In this document: in pieces, positions 33,345 through 42,032 of the stretch
How the letters are laid out: every line of letters starts with the position of its first letter
Position numbering within the stretch: position 1 is the stretch's first letter
From: JAPPFW01 sp965231815
GTDB lineage: Bacteria > Actinomycetota > Acidimicrobiia > Spongiisociales > Spongiisociaceae
Reading direction: 5' to 3'
Assembly: GCA_965231815.1 (NCBI GenBank)
Contig: OZ246890.1
Coordinates: 1,240,001 to 1,304,000, forward strand
DNA: 64,000 nucleotides
Program-made: the position numbers and the translations under genes
Notes under the pieces: generated by a model
What the model was told of the DNA's origin: nothing
The model's input: only the letters and a program-made list of their open reading frames with translations
The model's database searches: none

Positions 33345-35147
33345 ATGCCTGACAACCGGTTCGAGCTCACGCCTGACCAGGCAAAGATCGTAGAGTGCGA
33401 CGCGTCGGCGATCCTGGTCGTTGCCGGCGGCGGAACTGGTAAGACAGAGGTCGTCGCTCGCCGGATCGAGCGGCTCGTCAATGAACGATCAAGCACCACA
33501 TCGGTCCTAGCCCTTACCTATACGACCAAGGCCGCTACCGAACTGCAGGACCGGATCCGGGACCGGCTGGGCGATCGCGACGGCTACGTGGAAGCGAAAA
33601 CCATCCATAAGTTCGCGCACTCGTTGCTGATCCAGTTCGGTACTCACATCGGGCTTCCCCCCAACGTTGAGGTGTTGTCACGATTGGAAGACCGAGTGGA
33701 GCTTCTGATGCAATGGTTGGAAGGAATGAACCTAGCTCGCCCAGGCGATGTGAGAGCAACGTTCAACTTGCTTGATCTCGGCAGGGCAAGGCTTGAAGAA
33801 CCTCCGCTGCTTAAGGAGTGGGATGCGGCACTGAACTCCACCGGAGCGGTCGACTATGCAAGCATGCTGTCTCGCGCCGCCGAGTTGTTGGTGATAACTC
33901 CGATACATAGAACCACCGCCGGGCGGTACGGTCATGTGGTTGTTGATGAAGCCCAGAACCTGACGCCGTCGCAGTATCGCCTGCTCCGGTTGTTGATCGG
34001 ACAGCCGGGCACCAGCAGTAGGCGGATATCAACCATGCTGGTGGGGGATGAAAAGCAGGCTGTTATAGAGTTTGCCGGCGGGGATCCTCATCTTATGGAG
34101 GAGTTCGGCACACAATATAAGGCTGAGCGTTTTGAATTGAGGGAGAACTTCCGTTCCGCAAGAGACATCGCGAAATTGAGCGATACAGTGGCTACTTCAC
34201 TTGGGTCATCAAGGAGTAAGAGGTCACCGAGTATCCGTTACCCGGCATCCGGTCGGGTCGACCGCCATGAGGCTGCTGGGGAGGCGGAGGAGGGACGTTA
34301 CGTAGCCGGCTGGACCAGACGATTGTTGGACGATGGGATCCCGACGGACAGGCTCGCGCCCGGCGAGAGGAGCCAACTTCGACCGGAGGATATCGCGGTC
34401 TTGGCACGGTCTTCGGCGGTCTTGACGTATACACAGCGGGCTCTGCGCCGGATGGGTATCGAAACGGCTACGGCGTCTTCTTCCGACAGCTGGCTCTCTA
34501 CAGACTCGGGTCGAGCGATTCGGGCGCTTATTGATTTGCACGCAAACCCGGGATATCGTGCGGCTCGCCGGCAGGCAAGCCGCACTCTCAAGATCCAATG
34601 CGAGGACTTGACTTCTATGTCCGAGCTCGCGTTACGGCTGGAAGAAGGCGCGTGCTTTGGACAGCTCGCTCCGATCTGCCGGATGACTGGACCCGAGTCT
34701 CTGCTCGATACACTCCACAAAGTTTCTCCGGTCGAATCAGATAACTTGGAGAAATGTGCGGCGTGGGATGCAGATGTACGCCTTATCGAGGATACCTGGC
34801 GTGAGTTTGCGGACCGGACCCATACTTCCAGTAGGACGTGGGCTGCGTTTAGCCAGCACGTTATGTGGGCTCAGCGAGGTCGTCCGATGGATCCTGGTGT
34901 GCGCCTCCTGACGGTTCACAAGTCGCAGGGTCGTGAGTTTCGAGCAGTCGCTGTGGTCGGGCTCAATCAAGGCCAGTTCCCCGATTTCCGCGCTACAACG
35001 GATGAAGCGTTGCAGGCCGAGCTGCGCATTTTCTACGTGGCGGTGACACGTCCTAGCCGGATGCTCCTCCTAACCCGAGCCAGGACGCGAAATGGGCGAT
35101 ACGGTCCTTACCATCCCCAGCCGTCAGAGTTTGTGGACTGGAACTGA
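33345..35147 (+). CDS. GajB-like UvrD/Rep-type helicase (Gabija defence)
   Basis: The 600-residue product is a superfamily 1A helicase: LTPDQAKIVECDASAILVVAGGGTGKTE (Walker A 28-34), ALTYTTKAATELQDRI, VVDEAQNLTPSQYRLLR (motif II near 200), ENFRS, VRLLTVHKSQGREF and FYVAVTRPSRMLLLT (motif VI). In Gabija, GajB senses nucleotides released by phage and assists the GajA nuclease. It is about 100 residues longer than the best-known GajB. The start has no Shine-Dalgarno sequence and lies eight bases after the gajA-like stop, so translation is probably coupled. Confidence 0.83.
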   Translation: MPDNRFELTPDQAKIVECDASAILVVAGGGTGKTEVVARRIERLVNERSSTTSVLALTYTTKAATELQDRIRDRLGDRDGYVEAKTIHKFAHSLLIQFGTHIGLPPNVEVLSRLEDRVELLMQWLEGMNLARPGDVRATFNLLDLGRARLEEPPLLKEWDAALNSTGAVDYASMLSRAAELLVITPIHRTTAGRYGHVVVDEAQNLTPSQYRLLRLLIGQPGTSSRRISTMLVGDEKQAVIEFAGGDPHLMEEFGTQYKAERFELRENFRSARDIAKLSDTVATSLGSSRSKRSPSIRYPASGRVDRHEAAGEAEEGRYVAGWTRRLLDDGIPTDRLAPGERSQLRPEDIAVLARSSAVLTYTQRALRRMGIETATASSSDSWLSTDSGRAIRALIDLHANPGYRAARRQASRTLKIQCEDLTSMSELALRLEEGACFGQLAPICRMTGPESLLDTLHKVSPVESDNLEKCAAWDADVRLIEDTWREFADRTHTSSRTWAAFSQHVMWAQRGRPMDPGVRLLTVHKSQGREFRAVAVVGLNQGQFPDFRATTDEALQAELRIFYVAVTRPSRMLLLTRARTRNGRYGPYHPQPSEFVDWN

Positions 35148-35193
35148 GACTTCGTAGGCTGCCTGAACCTGTCGGCACACGGGCGCCAGAAAA

Positions 35194-35236
35194 CGATTCC
35201 CTGCGGATCGCCGATGGGCGCTTCCGCAGGGAATCG
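35194..35236. terminator. 13-bp perfect stem-loop between the helicase and amt genes
   Basis: CGATTCCCTGCGG (35194-35206) and CCGCAGGGAATCG (35224-35236) pair exactly around a 17-base loop. The flanking genes converge, so it probably serves both as a terminator; it lacks a long T-run. Confidence 0.65.
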
Positions 35237-35259
35237 AGTTCAAGTGAAGTGAACGGGTC

Positions 35260-36651
35260 CTAGTCCTCGTCGTCGAACTCCTCGGGCATCAGCACGAACT
35301 CCGGGTAGCTTTCGATGCCGAGTTCGGCCGTGTCTTGGCCCATGCGTTCTGCCTGGGCGGAAACCCGCAGCCCCATTGTCATGTCGATCAGCTTCCATAC
35401 GATGTACGACACAACGAACACGAAGACCGCTACCGCGACCACACCGACAAGCTGGACACCGAAGGAGGCGCCGGCGGCTATGGAGGCTGCCAGGGTTCCC
35501 CATACGCCACACAGCAAGTGAGCGGGAATCGCTCCCACCACGTCGTCGATCTTGATCTTTTCCAGCAAAAGGATGCCGGAGGTGCACAGAACCCCGCCCA
35601 CGGCGCCGATGATGATCGCCCACCAATGATCGACGATGTCCGGGCCGGCGGTGATGGAAACCAGCCCGGCGATGGCGCCGTTCAGTCCGGCGAAGAGTTC
35701 CATCTTGCCGAGGATCGACCGTGAAACGGCAAGAGCGGCTACCACCCCGGCCGCGGCGGCGAGGTTGGTGTTGACGATGACGTTGCTCATCCCGACCGCG
35801 TCAAATGCGCTTCCCAAAGCAAGCTGCGAGCCTCCGTTGAATCCGAACCAACCCAACCAGAGTATGAAAACCCCCAGGGTCACGATCAGAACATTGGAGG
35901 GGGGAGTGGGTTTGACGCTGCCGTCCTTGCGGAACTTCCCGAGCCTCGGGCCGATAACCAAGAGGCCGGCCAGCGCCGCCCAGCCGCCCGTGCTGTGGAC
36001 GATTGTCGAACCTGCGAAGTCCTTGAATCCCATCTCGTCCAGCCAGCCGCCGCCCCACGTCCAAGCTCCCACAATCGGGTATATGACGGCGGTCAGTAGC
36101 AGGGTGAACACGAAGAACGGCCATAGTTTTACTCGTTCGGCTATAGCTCCGGAAACTATCGAGGCGGTGGTAGCCACGAACACCATCTGGAAGAACCAGT
36201 CCGACATGACGGAATAGCCGTTGCCGATTACATCCGCCGCGGCGCCGCCGTCTCCACCGATAAGGGCGATCTCGCTGGATGAGGTTCCGTAGAGGAATTG
36301 GAAGGAGCCGATCACGCTCCCGACATCCACGTACATGAGGTTGTAACCGATGATGTAGTAAGCGAGCCCGGCGATCGAGTAGACGCCGATGTTCTTGAGG
36401 CAGATCATCGATGCGTTCTTCGTGCGTACCGCTCCCGATTCCAGCATCGTGAATCCGGCGGCCATCCACATCACCAGCGCTCCCCATACAAGGAAGGCGA
36501 AGGTGTTGAGTACGAACTGGGTTTCTCCTTCTAGCATGTCCGCCGCGCCGGCGACCAATGGTCGCAGAAAGAGAAGTCCGAGAGTGAGAAGTAACACCGC
36601 CAGGATCCCGGTCCTGGTTATGGTCCGTTTACGCTGCGCGAGTTCCATCAT
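35260..36651 (-). CDS. amt: Ammonium transporter (Amt family)
   Basis: The 463-residue protein has a cleavable signal-like N-terminus and the Amt core: FLVWGALVMWMAAGFTMLESG, DWFFQMVFVATTASIVSGAIAER, STGGWAALAG (His near the pore), FGFNGGSQ and an HLLCGVWGTLAA segment with the second pore histidine. It carries ammonium into the cell. AGGAGG six bases upstream supports the first of two ATG codons. The usual PII gene glnK is not next to it, so regulation by a distant PII protein must be assumed. Confidence 0.93.
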   Translation of the reverse strand: MMELAQRKRTITRTGILAVLLLTLGLLFLRPLVAGAADMLEGETQFVLNTFAFLVWGALVMWMAAGFTMLESGAVRTKNASMICLKNIGVYSIAGLAYYIIGYNLMYVDVGSVIGSFQFLYGTSSSEIALIGGDGGAAADVIGNGYSVMSDWFFQMVFVATTASIVSGAIAERVKLWPFFVFTLLLTAVIYPIVGAWTWGGGWLDEMGFKDFAGSTIVHSTGGWAALAGLLVIGPRLGKFRKDGSVKPTPPSNVLIVTLGVFILWLGWFGFNGGSQLALGSAFDAVGMSNVIVNTNLAAAAGVVAALAVSRSILGKMELFAGLNGAIAGLVSITAGPDIVDHWWAIIIGAVGGVLCTSGILLLEKIKIDDVVGAIPAHLLCGVWGTLAASIAAGASFGVQLVGVVAVAVFVFVVSYIVWKLIDMTMGLRVSAQAERMGQDTAELGIESYPEFVLMPEEFDDED

Positions 36652-36931
36652 GCTGGCCTCCTAACATCGTCCTACGCTGCCCAGAAACTAGCAGACCTGC
36701 CCTCTGCCAGACTGACTGGTCGGTGTTGAGGGTTCTGATCACGGGAGTTGCCGGTCGTGGCGGCCTCCTGCGAGAGGTCGAGAACCTGGGGAGACCGGTA
36801 CCCGACGGACGGCGTCAAACGTGGATCCATCGGTTTCTTCTCTCCGGCGTCGACCGGTTTCCTTCTGTGTTCGGCGTCGGGTAGGATGCCTAGTCCGCGC
36901 ACATCCTTGCCAACCACCGAGGGAGATCGTC

Positions 36932-37168
36932 ATGTCCAGGATCTGCATGGTGACGGGGAAAAAACCGACCTTCGGAAAGAAGGTCTCGTTTTCCCACAAA
37001 CGGTCCAACCGGCGATGGACGCCGAACATCCAGAAGAAGCGCTATTGGATACCTTCACAGCGCCGCTACGTCACCCTCACGCTCAGCACCAAGGGTATCA
37101 AGACCATCGACAAGAAGGGCATCGAGGCGGTTGTCGCTGATATGAAGAGGCGGGGAATCAAGATCTGA
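36932..37168 (+). CDS. rpmB: 50S ribosomal protein L28
   Basis: The 78-residue product has the L28 pattern: SRICMVTGKKPTFGKKVSFSHKRSNRRW and YVTLTLSTKGIKTIDKKGIEAV. A frame open upstream is not part of it: ATG at 36932 has GAGGGA seven bases upstream and begins with the conserved segment. This is the form without the four zinc cysteines. It is a single-gene unit ending in a terminator at 37299. Confidence 0.94.
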   Translation: MSRICMVTGKKPTFGKKVSFSHKRSNRRWTPNIQKKRYWIPSQRRYVTLTLSTKGIKTIDKKGIEAVVADMKRRGIKI

Positions 37169-37522
37169 TCCGGCCTGGTCGGGTGATCTCGTCTCGACCG
37201 GTCCTGCCGGAACATTGCTGAACAAAGGTACTTGACGTCGGGACGGTCGAAGTCGGATAATCGGAGAGTACCCCACCGGGATTAGTAACCCCGGCCTGAC
37301 AGCCCCAGCCTCACGGTTGGGGCTGTTTCTACCTGTAGCCAACCCCGCCCCTGGCCGGGGAGCTTAAACCATGGCCACAAGAATTGGGCGGGAAGCCCAC
37401 CGAGACGGTGCCGTCTCCCACCCCAAGTGCTCGACCGCGGCTAGATCAACCAGCATCAGGTCCTGGAGCAGTGGAACACACATCGAATACAAGAGTAAGA
37501 ACGATGTAACACCGACGTTACG
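37169..37522. other. Intergenic region after rpmB
   Basis: Apart from the terminator at 37299-37329, this 354-base region has no open frame I can support. A GC-rich stretch around 37340-37435 (CCGGGG, GGGCGGG, CACCGAGACGG) contains small inverted repeats but matches none of the repeat families. Confidence 0.4.
37299..37329 (+). terminator. Rho-independent terminator after rpmB
   Basis: ACAGCCCCA (37299-37307) pairs with TGGGGCTGT (37318-37326) around a ten-base loop and is followed by TTT. It lies 130 bases after rpmB on the same strand. Confidence 0.65.
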
Positions 37523-38629
37523 TCACGGCTGATGAGGGGTCGAGGCTGGGCGGTTGGAGATGGTCGGCTCGATGGCCAGCATCCGTCGCCACTCCGCCAC
37601 TTGATCCTCATCCAGTTGGAGGGCTTGAGCGGCAGCTCGGTCGATGATGCGGCGGGTTTCGCACTCCTCGCCCCGCGAGAGCGGCGACATCTCGATGTCG
37701 CAGGCGGCCTCCCATGCTTCGGTAAGCGCTGGCCAGGCCGGATTGTCGGGTCTGGGTATGCGGATACTTCGCAACTGAGCGAGGGACCAGGCAGGGTAGG
37801 TGAGCTTCTTGGTACGATTGTTCAGCAACATGATCCGGGCCGGTGTCGAGTTCCACCAAGCGACCAAGGCAGCCCCTTCGGACTTGTTGTTCACTGATAC
37901 CGGAACCCATCCGGAGCCAACTGATGTCTCTGGCGACCATAGTGACGTCAATAGGCCGCTTACGGTGTCGTGTCTTTGAGCGACCAGAACCTGGCTACGT
38001 TGGTTCCAGTACTTCCCGGCCAGGCTCTGCTTGGCTTCCTTCGGGCGTCCCCATCCATCGGGTGAGCTCCGCATGGTCCGGTGTGTTGACGTGCTCACCG
38101 ACCAGAATACGGGGACCGCGCCTTGGTCAGTCTCGGAACACTTGCGATAGGTGTCGCGGATTCTCTGACCCGCCGGGCCGATCCGATGGCACAGACCGGC
38201 CGGTTCGAGGTGCGAGTCTTGACTTAGCTGGTAGGCGATTTCGGCGAGTCGGCCATCAAACCACTGCACCGGTGTCCAGTCGCCTGCCTCTACACGTTCA
38301 GCGGGCCAGAGGGTGCGTCTACCCCAATCGGTCGGCTGTCCACCGGCGATGGCTTCCGATGCGGCGACGGCTTCTTCCGGTGTGGTGGGCATGCGGCGCA
38401 GCGAGAAGAACTCGGTCGCCTTGTCTTCTACCGATGGGGATCGCCGCGCTACCAGCAGGCATTCGTGGATGGCGGTGTTTTCGGAGAAGTTGATGCGCTT
38501 CGGATCGTGGGAGGTGATGACCCGCTCAATGTGGAATCGTTCGGCCAGGAAGATCCGCTCCTTCAAGCCGGAGGCAGCGACGCAGCCGGTAGCGGCCATG
38601 ACTTTCGCCAGTGTTGTGATCGAGGTCAT
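37523..38629 (-). CDS. Type ISP restriction-modification enzyme, C-terminal part (rest of methyltransferase plus target recognition)
   Basis: The 368-residue product begins TTLAKVMAATGCVAASGLKERIFLAERFHIERVITSHDPKRINFSENTAIHECLLVARR. This is the second half of the gamma-class methyltransferase domain of type ISP enzymes, which normally follows the NPPF motif directly; the remainder, with MLLNNRTKKLTYP and LAQLRSIRIP, looks like the target-recognition domain. It starts with ATG 25 bases after the stop of the larger gene, in a different frame, without a Shine-Dalgarno sequence. Either the enzyme is naturally made as two polypeptides or the gene is broken here. Confidence 0.75.
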   Translation of the reverse strand: MTSITTLAKVMAATGCVAASGLKERIFLAERFHIERVITSHDPKRINFSENTAIHECLLVARRSPSVEDKATEFFSLRRMPTTPEEAVAASEAIAGGQPTDWGRRTLWPAERVEAGDWTPVQWFDGRLAEIAYQLSQDSHLEPAGLCHRIGPAGQRIRDTYRKCSETDQGAVPVFWSVSTSTHRTMRSSPDGWGRPKEAKQSLAGKYWNQRSQVLVAQRHDTVSGLLTSLWSPETSVGSGWVPVSVNNKSEGAALVAWWNSTPARIMLLNNRTKKLTYPAWSLAQLRSIRIPRPDNPAWPALTEAWEAACDIEMSPLSRGEECETRRIIDRAAAQALQLDEDQVAEWRRMLAIEPTISNRPASTPHQP

Positions 38630-38654
38630 GAGACGGTTGGGTGAGGATTAAGGT

Positions 38655-41600
38655 TCAATCGTCGCCCTCCGCTGGCACTCGGAGGATCCGGTCGGCCAAC
38701 GGGGTGAAGAAGGTGCTGACGCTGTTGGAGTTGATCAGGTGCCCGGCGGCGGGGTCGTAGTAAGAGATGTGATCCCTGAGACCGAGCTCGTACTGCTGCA
38801 TCTGTTGCTTCTGAGCAGGAGTGTATTGACTGCTTCGTTTGACGTTGTTGGTGAAGGGAGGGTTCATGATGATGAGGTCCAGATCTTCCACAGGGAAGAA
38901 TGTCTCCTCGTCGCTGACCTGGGTGGCGCCCAGACCCTCCCGGGTGGCGAGCGGTCTGACGAGATGGCTCAACGAATCGGTCGAGTCGGCCGCGGCAAGT
39001 ATCTCCAGCGATCCCGCCTGCACGCTTCCGTCGGGCTGGGGGCCGTGCTTCAGGGTGAAGAGGTTAATGCGGCGGTAGTCGACGGTCGGCGCCCCAAGGG
39101 TCAGGTTGCAGGCGGCCAGTTGCAAAGCGGGGCGGTTGATGTCCAGCCCGTAGATAACGTTCTCGACCAAGGCTCTGTGGAGTTCGGCTAGGGACTCCTC
39201 ATCGAGTTCCCGGGCGTTACGGCTCCGAGCCTTCAGGACGTGCAACGTCGCCATCAGCAGGGTTCCGGTTCCGCAAGCCGGGTCCATGATGCGAAGGTTC
39301 TTGACCTGCTCCGGATCGGTCCAGTCGGCGAAGTCCTCGCTGATTGCCAGGTTGGCAAGCAGCAGGGCGGAGACGTTGTTGGTGTAGTAGGCGCCGGTAG
39401 CGTCGGCATCGGGAAGGATGCGGTGATAAAGAGGCCCGGCGTGGTCGTAGCCGAGGTCGCTGAGTGATGCGGCGGTGCGGTTGGCGCATTCGGCCAGGAT
39501 GCACAGGGCGTGGCTGACGAAGCGGCGGCGGGGAAGCACGTTCAGGACCGCCACGGCAGGCTCGAAGACCGGTTTGTAGTCCTGTTCCAGGATCTTCTCC
39601 CAGTCGCGGATCAGCGCTTCTGAGGGGAATACGTCGCCTGACACGCGGGCAAGGTCGTCCAGCCAGCTCATGTGGGGAAGGTCGCCGAGTCTGCGGTGCA
39701 GCAAGCAGGCATTGGCCACCAGCAACGCGGCGATGGTGCAGATGTCGCTCTCGTTGCGGTCCAGGTCCAGGCCCATAGCGGTCGCCAACTCGCCTGCCAA
39801 GTCGCCCTCGGTGAAGAGTCGGGCGGCGCGGCGGACCGCGGCGGTGATCTCATCGGCCACCAGCAGCCCGGGTGTTCCCAGACCTGAGGAGGCCACCACA
39901 TGGGCGTAGATGCCCAGATCGGCGGCCTTGAGGTCGAGTTCCGGTTGGTAGGAACCGGTCGCGGTCGGGTCTTTCCTGGGTTCCTGGACCGAGACGAAGC
40001 GATACGGTTCCTCGGCCAAGCGGCCGTCGTGGGACTGCAACGCCCGCAGAACCTGCCCCAGCGCCTTGTAGCCTTCCGATCCTTCGGCCAGGGCGGTGGT
40101 CAAGTCCTCGCCGGGCGGTATGGGTACGGGAACCACCACGTAGCCGAGCCGCTTGCCTTCAGCCCGGCGCATTACTCGGCCCACCGCTTGGACGATGTCC
40201 ACCTGGCTGTCCCGCGGCTCCAGGAAAATGATGGCGTCCAGGGACGGGACGTCCACCCCTTCGCTGAACAGCTTCACGTTGAAGAGCACGCGGGCGGTTC
40301 CGTCATCCCCGGCCCTTCGAAGGTTGCGCAGGGCTTGGTTGCGCCGGAACGCGCTGTCGGATCCATCCAGGTGCTTGACCTCGAGCTTGACCGAAGCATC
40401 GGCGGCCTTGTCTGCCTTCCGGGCGCGGCGGGTGATGAGCCGCCGCAGATCCGGCTGCATCATCCCTTGCGCGAAGAACTTGGATCGTTGGATGGAGTTG
40501 GCGAAGGCAATCGTGCGGTGGAGCCGTTCCGGCCGTTCGAGGGCCGGGCCCTCCGCCAAACCGTTGATAGCCAGCGCGGCGCCCAGCAGGCGGGTCATCT
40601 CGTTGCCGGTGACGATCAGCGGCTTCGTTTTCCCAAACCCAAGGTGCTCACCCAGCTTGACCAGTTGTCGACGCATGCCGGTGGGCACGTCGCGGTCGCT
40701 GATACCCAATACCACAACGCGGTAGTCGGAGAGCATCCGCCACTCCACCGCATCCCGGAAGGAGAGGAAGTCCAGTTCGGGGCCGTAAACCTCGATGTCG
40801 GACATGTCGACCGTCTCGCGTCCCTTGGCTTTCATCGAACGACGGGAGCGAGCGGTGTAGATACGCGGGGTGGCGGTCATGTAGAGCCGCTTGACGGCTG
40901 CCACGTACTTGTCGTGATGAACGGCCTGGAACCCGTTGAAGCTATCGACACCCGATGCCGCCCGGTCGACGCCGGTGGTTCGGTGGGCTTCGTCGCACAG
41001 CACCAGATCGAAGGCGGGCGCTCCCTTCTCCTGCTGAGCGTCTGCCACGTGCTTGAGCGATTGGTAGGTGGAGAAGATCACCCGTGTCGGGCCTTGTTCA
41101 GCCGATAGATACTCGGCCAACTCGTCTGGTTTGGAGGTGACCGGGCATTCGAGCTCGGATAACCCGATGCCTTCCTGCTCGCCTCGCCCTCCTGCCGACC
41201 GGTCGGAGCAGACCACCCGGCAGTCGATCGGTCTGGTGGTGTGGCGCAACCATTCTCGGCGGGCCTGGGATACCAGGGCGATGCTCGGCGCCAGGAAGAG
41301 GATGCGCCCGCCATCGGGAACCACCTGTTCGGCGATTCGCAACGAGGTGAAGGTCTTGCCGGTGCCGCAAGCCATTACCAGCCGACCCCGGTCGTGGTTG
41401 GCCAAGCCCCGGACCACCTTGTCTATAGCCTCCTGCTGCCTTTCCCACGGGGTGCGGACCGGGCGCTCGGTTCCCTTCTCGAGGATCGGATCGTCGGCGT
41501 GGCGCAGGAAGTCGATGCGTCGAACCGGCGGCGCGGCATACCTGATCGCACCCTCGGCCGCCTTGGTCCAGTCGCAGGTGGCGACGATCCAGCGCATCGA

Positions 41601-41966
41601 GAAGACCGGCTGCTGGGTAAAACCGAGGAAGGAGTCGATTTCCGGTTTACCTACCCGGGACTCCGGTGCGTAGCACTTGCACTGGATGGCGATCCAGCCA
41701 CCGTTCCGATGCCGTGCTACGAGGTCGACTCCCCAATCACGGCCGTCCAGCCCGGTCAGTTCCTCTCGCTGCGGCCAGTCCGCCCAGCGATGTATCTCCT
41801 CTATCTCGTACTCGGGGTTCTCCCTGAAAACCCGAGCGACGAGGTTCTCAAACCAGCGACCCTTCTCGCTTTCGTCGCGGCTCTCCCCCCGGATCCTCGC
41901 CAAGGCCGCGCCAACCGTGGTTGCCGTTTCGGAAGGCTGGTCCGTACTGCGGGGGGGGGGGGGCAT
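38655..41966 (-). CDS. Type ISP restriction-modification enzyme, nuclease-helicase-methyltransferase part
   Basis: The 1103-residue product has an Mrr-like nuclease at ~35-130 (D81, Q95-C-K97 in GWIAIQCKCY), a superfamily 2 translocase with Walker A ACGTGKT (199-205), DEAH near 325, SAT-like MTATPRIY and QAVGRVMRRAEG, a helical coupler, and the start of an N6-adenine methyltransferase with DPACGTGTLL near 892 and NPPF near 1034. Type ISP enzymes methylate one strand and cut after head-on translocation. It stops soon after NPPF; the rest is in the next gene. The N-terminus MPPPP is encoded by 13 consecutive C bases right after ATG. Confidence 0.85.
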   Translation of the reverse strand: MPPPPRSTDQPSETATTVGAALARIRGESRDESEKGRWFENLVARVFRENPEYEIEEIHRWADWPQREELTGLDGRDWGVDLVARHRNGGWIAIQCKCYAPESRVGKPEIDSFLGFTQQPVFSMRWIVATCDWTKAAEGAIRYAAPPVRRIDFLRHADDPILEKGTERPVRTPWERQQEAIDKVVRGLANHDRGRLVMACGTGKTFTSLRIAEQVVPDGGRILFLAPSIALVSQARREWLRHTTRPIDCRVVCSDRSAGGRGEQEGIGLSELECPVTSKPDELAEYLSAEQGPTRVIFSTYQSLKHVADAQQEKGAPAFDLVLCDEAHRTTGVDRAASGVDSFNGFQAVHHDKYVAAVKRLYMTATPRIYTARSRRSMKAKGRETVDMSDIEVYGPELDFLSFRDAVEWRMLSDYRVVVLGISDRDVPTGMRRQLVKLGEHLGFGKTKPLIVTGNEMTRLLGAALAINGLAEGPALERPERLHRTIAFANSIQRSKFFAQGMMQPDLRRLITRRARKADKAADASVKLEVKHLDGSDSAFRRNQALRNLRRAGDDGTARVLFNVKLFSEGVDVPSLDAIIFLEPRDSQVDIVQAVGRVMRRAEGKRLGYVVVPVPIPPGEDLTTALAEGSEGYKALGQVLRALQSHDGRLAEEPYRFVSVQEPRKDPTATGSYQPELDLKAADLGIYAHVVASSGLGTPGLLVADEITAAVRRAARLFTEGDLAGELATAMGLDLDRNESDICTIAALLVANACLLHRRLGDLPHMSWLDDLARVSGDVFPSEALIRDWEKILEQDYKPVFEPAVAVLNVLPRRRFVSHALCILAECANRTAASLSDLGYDHAGPLYHRILPDADATGAYYTNNVSALLLANLAISEDFADWTDPEQVKNLRIMDPACGTGTLLMATLHVLKARSRNARELDEESLAELHRALVENVIYGLDINRPALQLAACNLTLGAPTVDYRRINLFTLKHGPQPDGSVQAGSLEILAAADSTDSLSHLVRPLATREGLGATQVSDEETFFPVEDLDLIIMNPPFTNNVKRSSQYTPAQKQQMQQYELGLRDHISYYDPAAGHLINSNSVSTFFTPLADRILRVPAEGDD
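41951..41963. repeat. 13-base poly-G/poly-C tract at the start of the type ISP gene
   Basis: Thirteen Gs on the plus strand are 13 Cs immediately after the ATG at 41966. A second ATG at 41970 (ATGAATG) lies in another frame. A change of one base in the tract would shift the frame of the 41966 start, as in phase-variable restriction genes. Confidence 0.85.
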
Positions 41967-42032
41967 TCATAGGAGAGGCAACTCTATAGGACCGGCTGGA
42001 GCAGTGGAGTGCTTTTTGTTGTCGTTACCTGA

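Noticed and set aside
37340..37522. Possible insertion-sequence end or RNA gene in the GC-rich stretch
   Set aside because: Short inverted repeats are present, but no transposase, conserved end or known RNA pattern could be recognised.
39900..41108. Long open frame of ~400 codons on the plus strand
   Set aside because: It is antisense to the type ISP gene; the translation has no recognisable fold and arises from high GC content.
41951..41963. Treating the G tract purely as an assembly artefact
   Set aside because: Length errors are possible, but the tract sits exactly after a start codon and the present length is in frame, so it is kept as a feature with a caveat.
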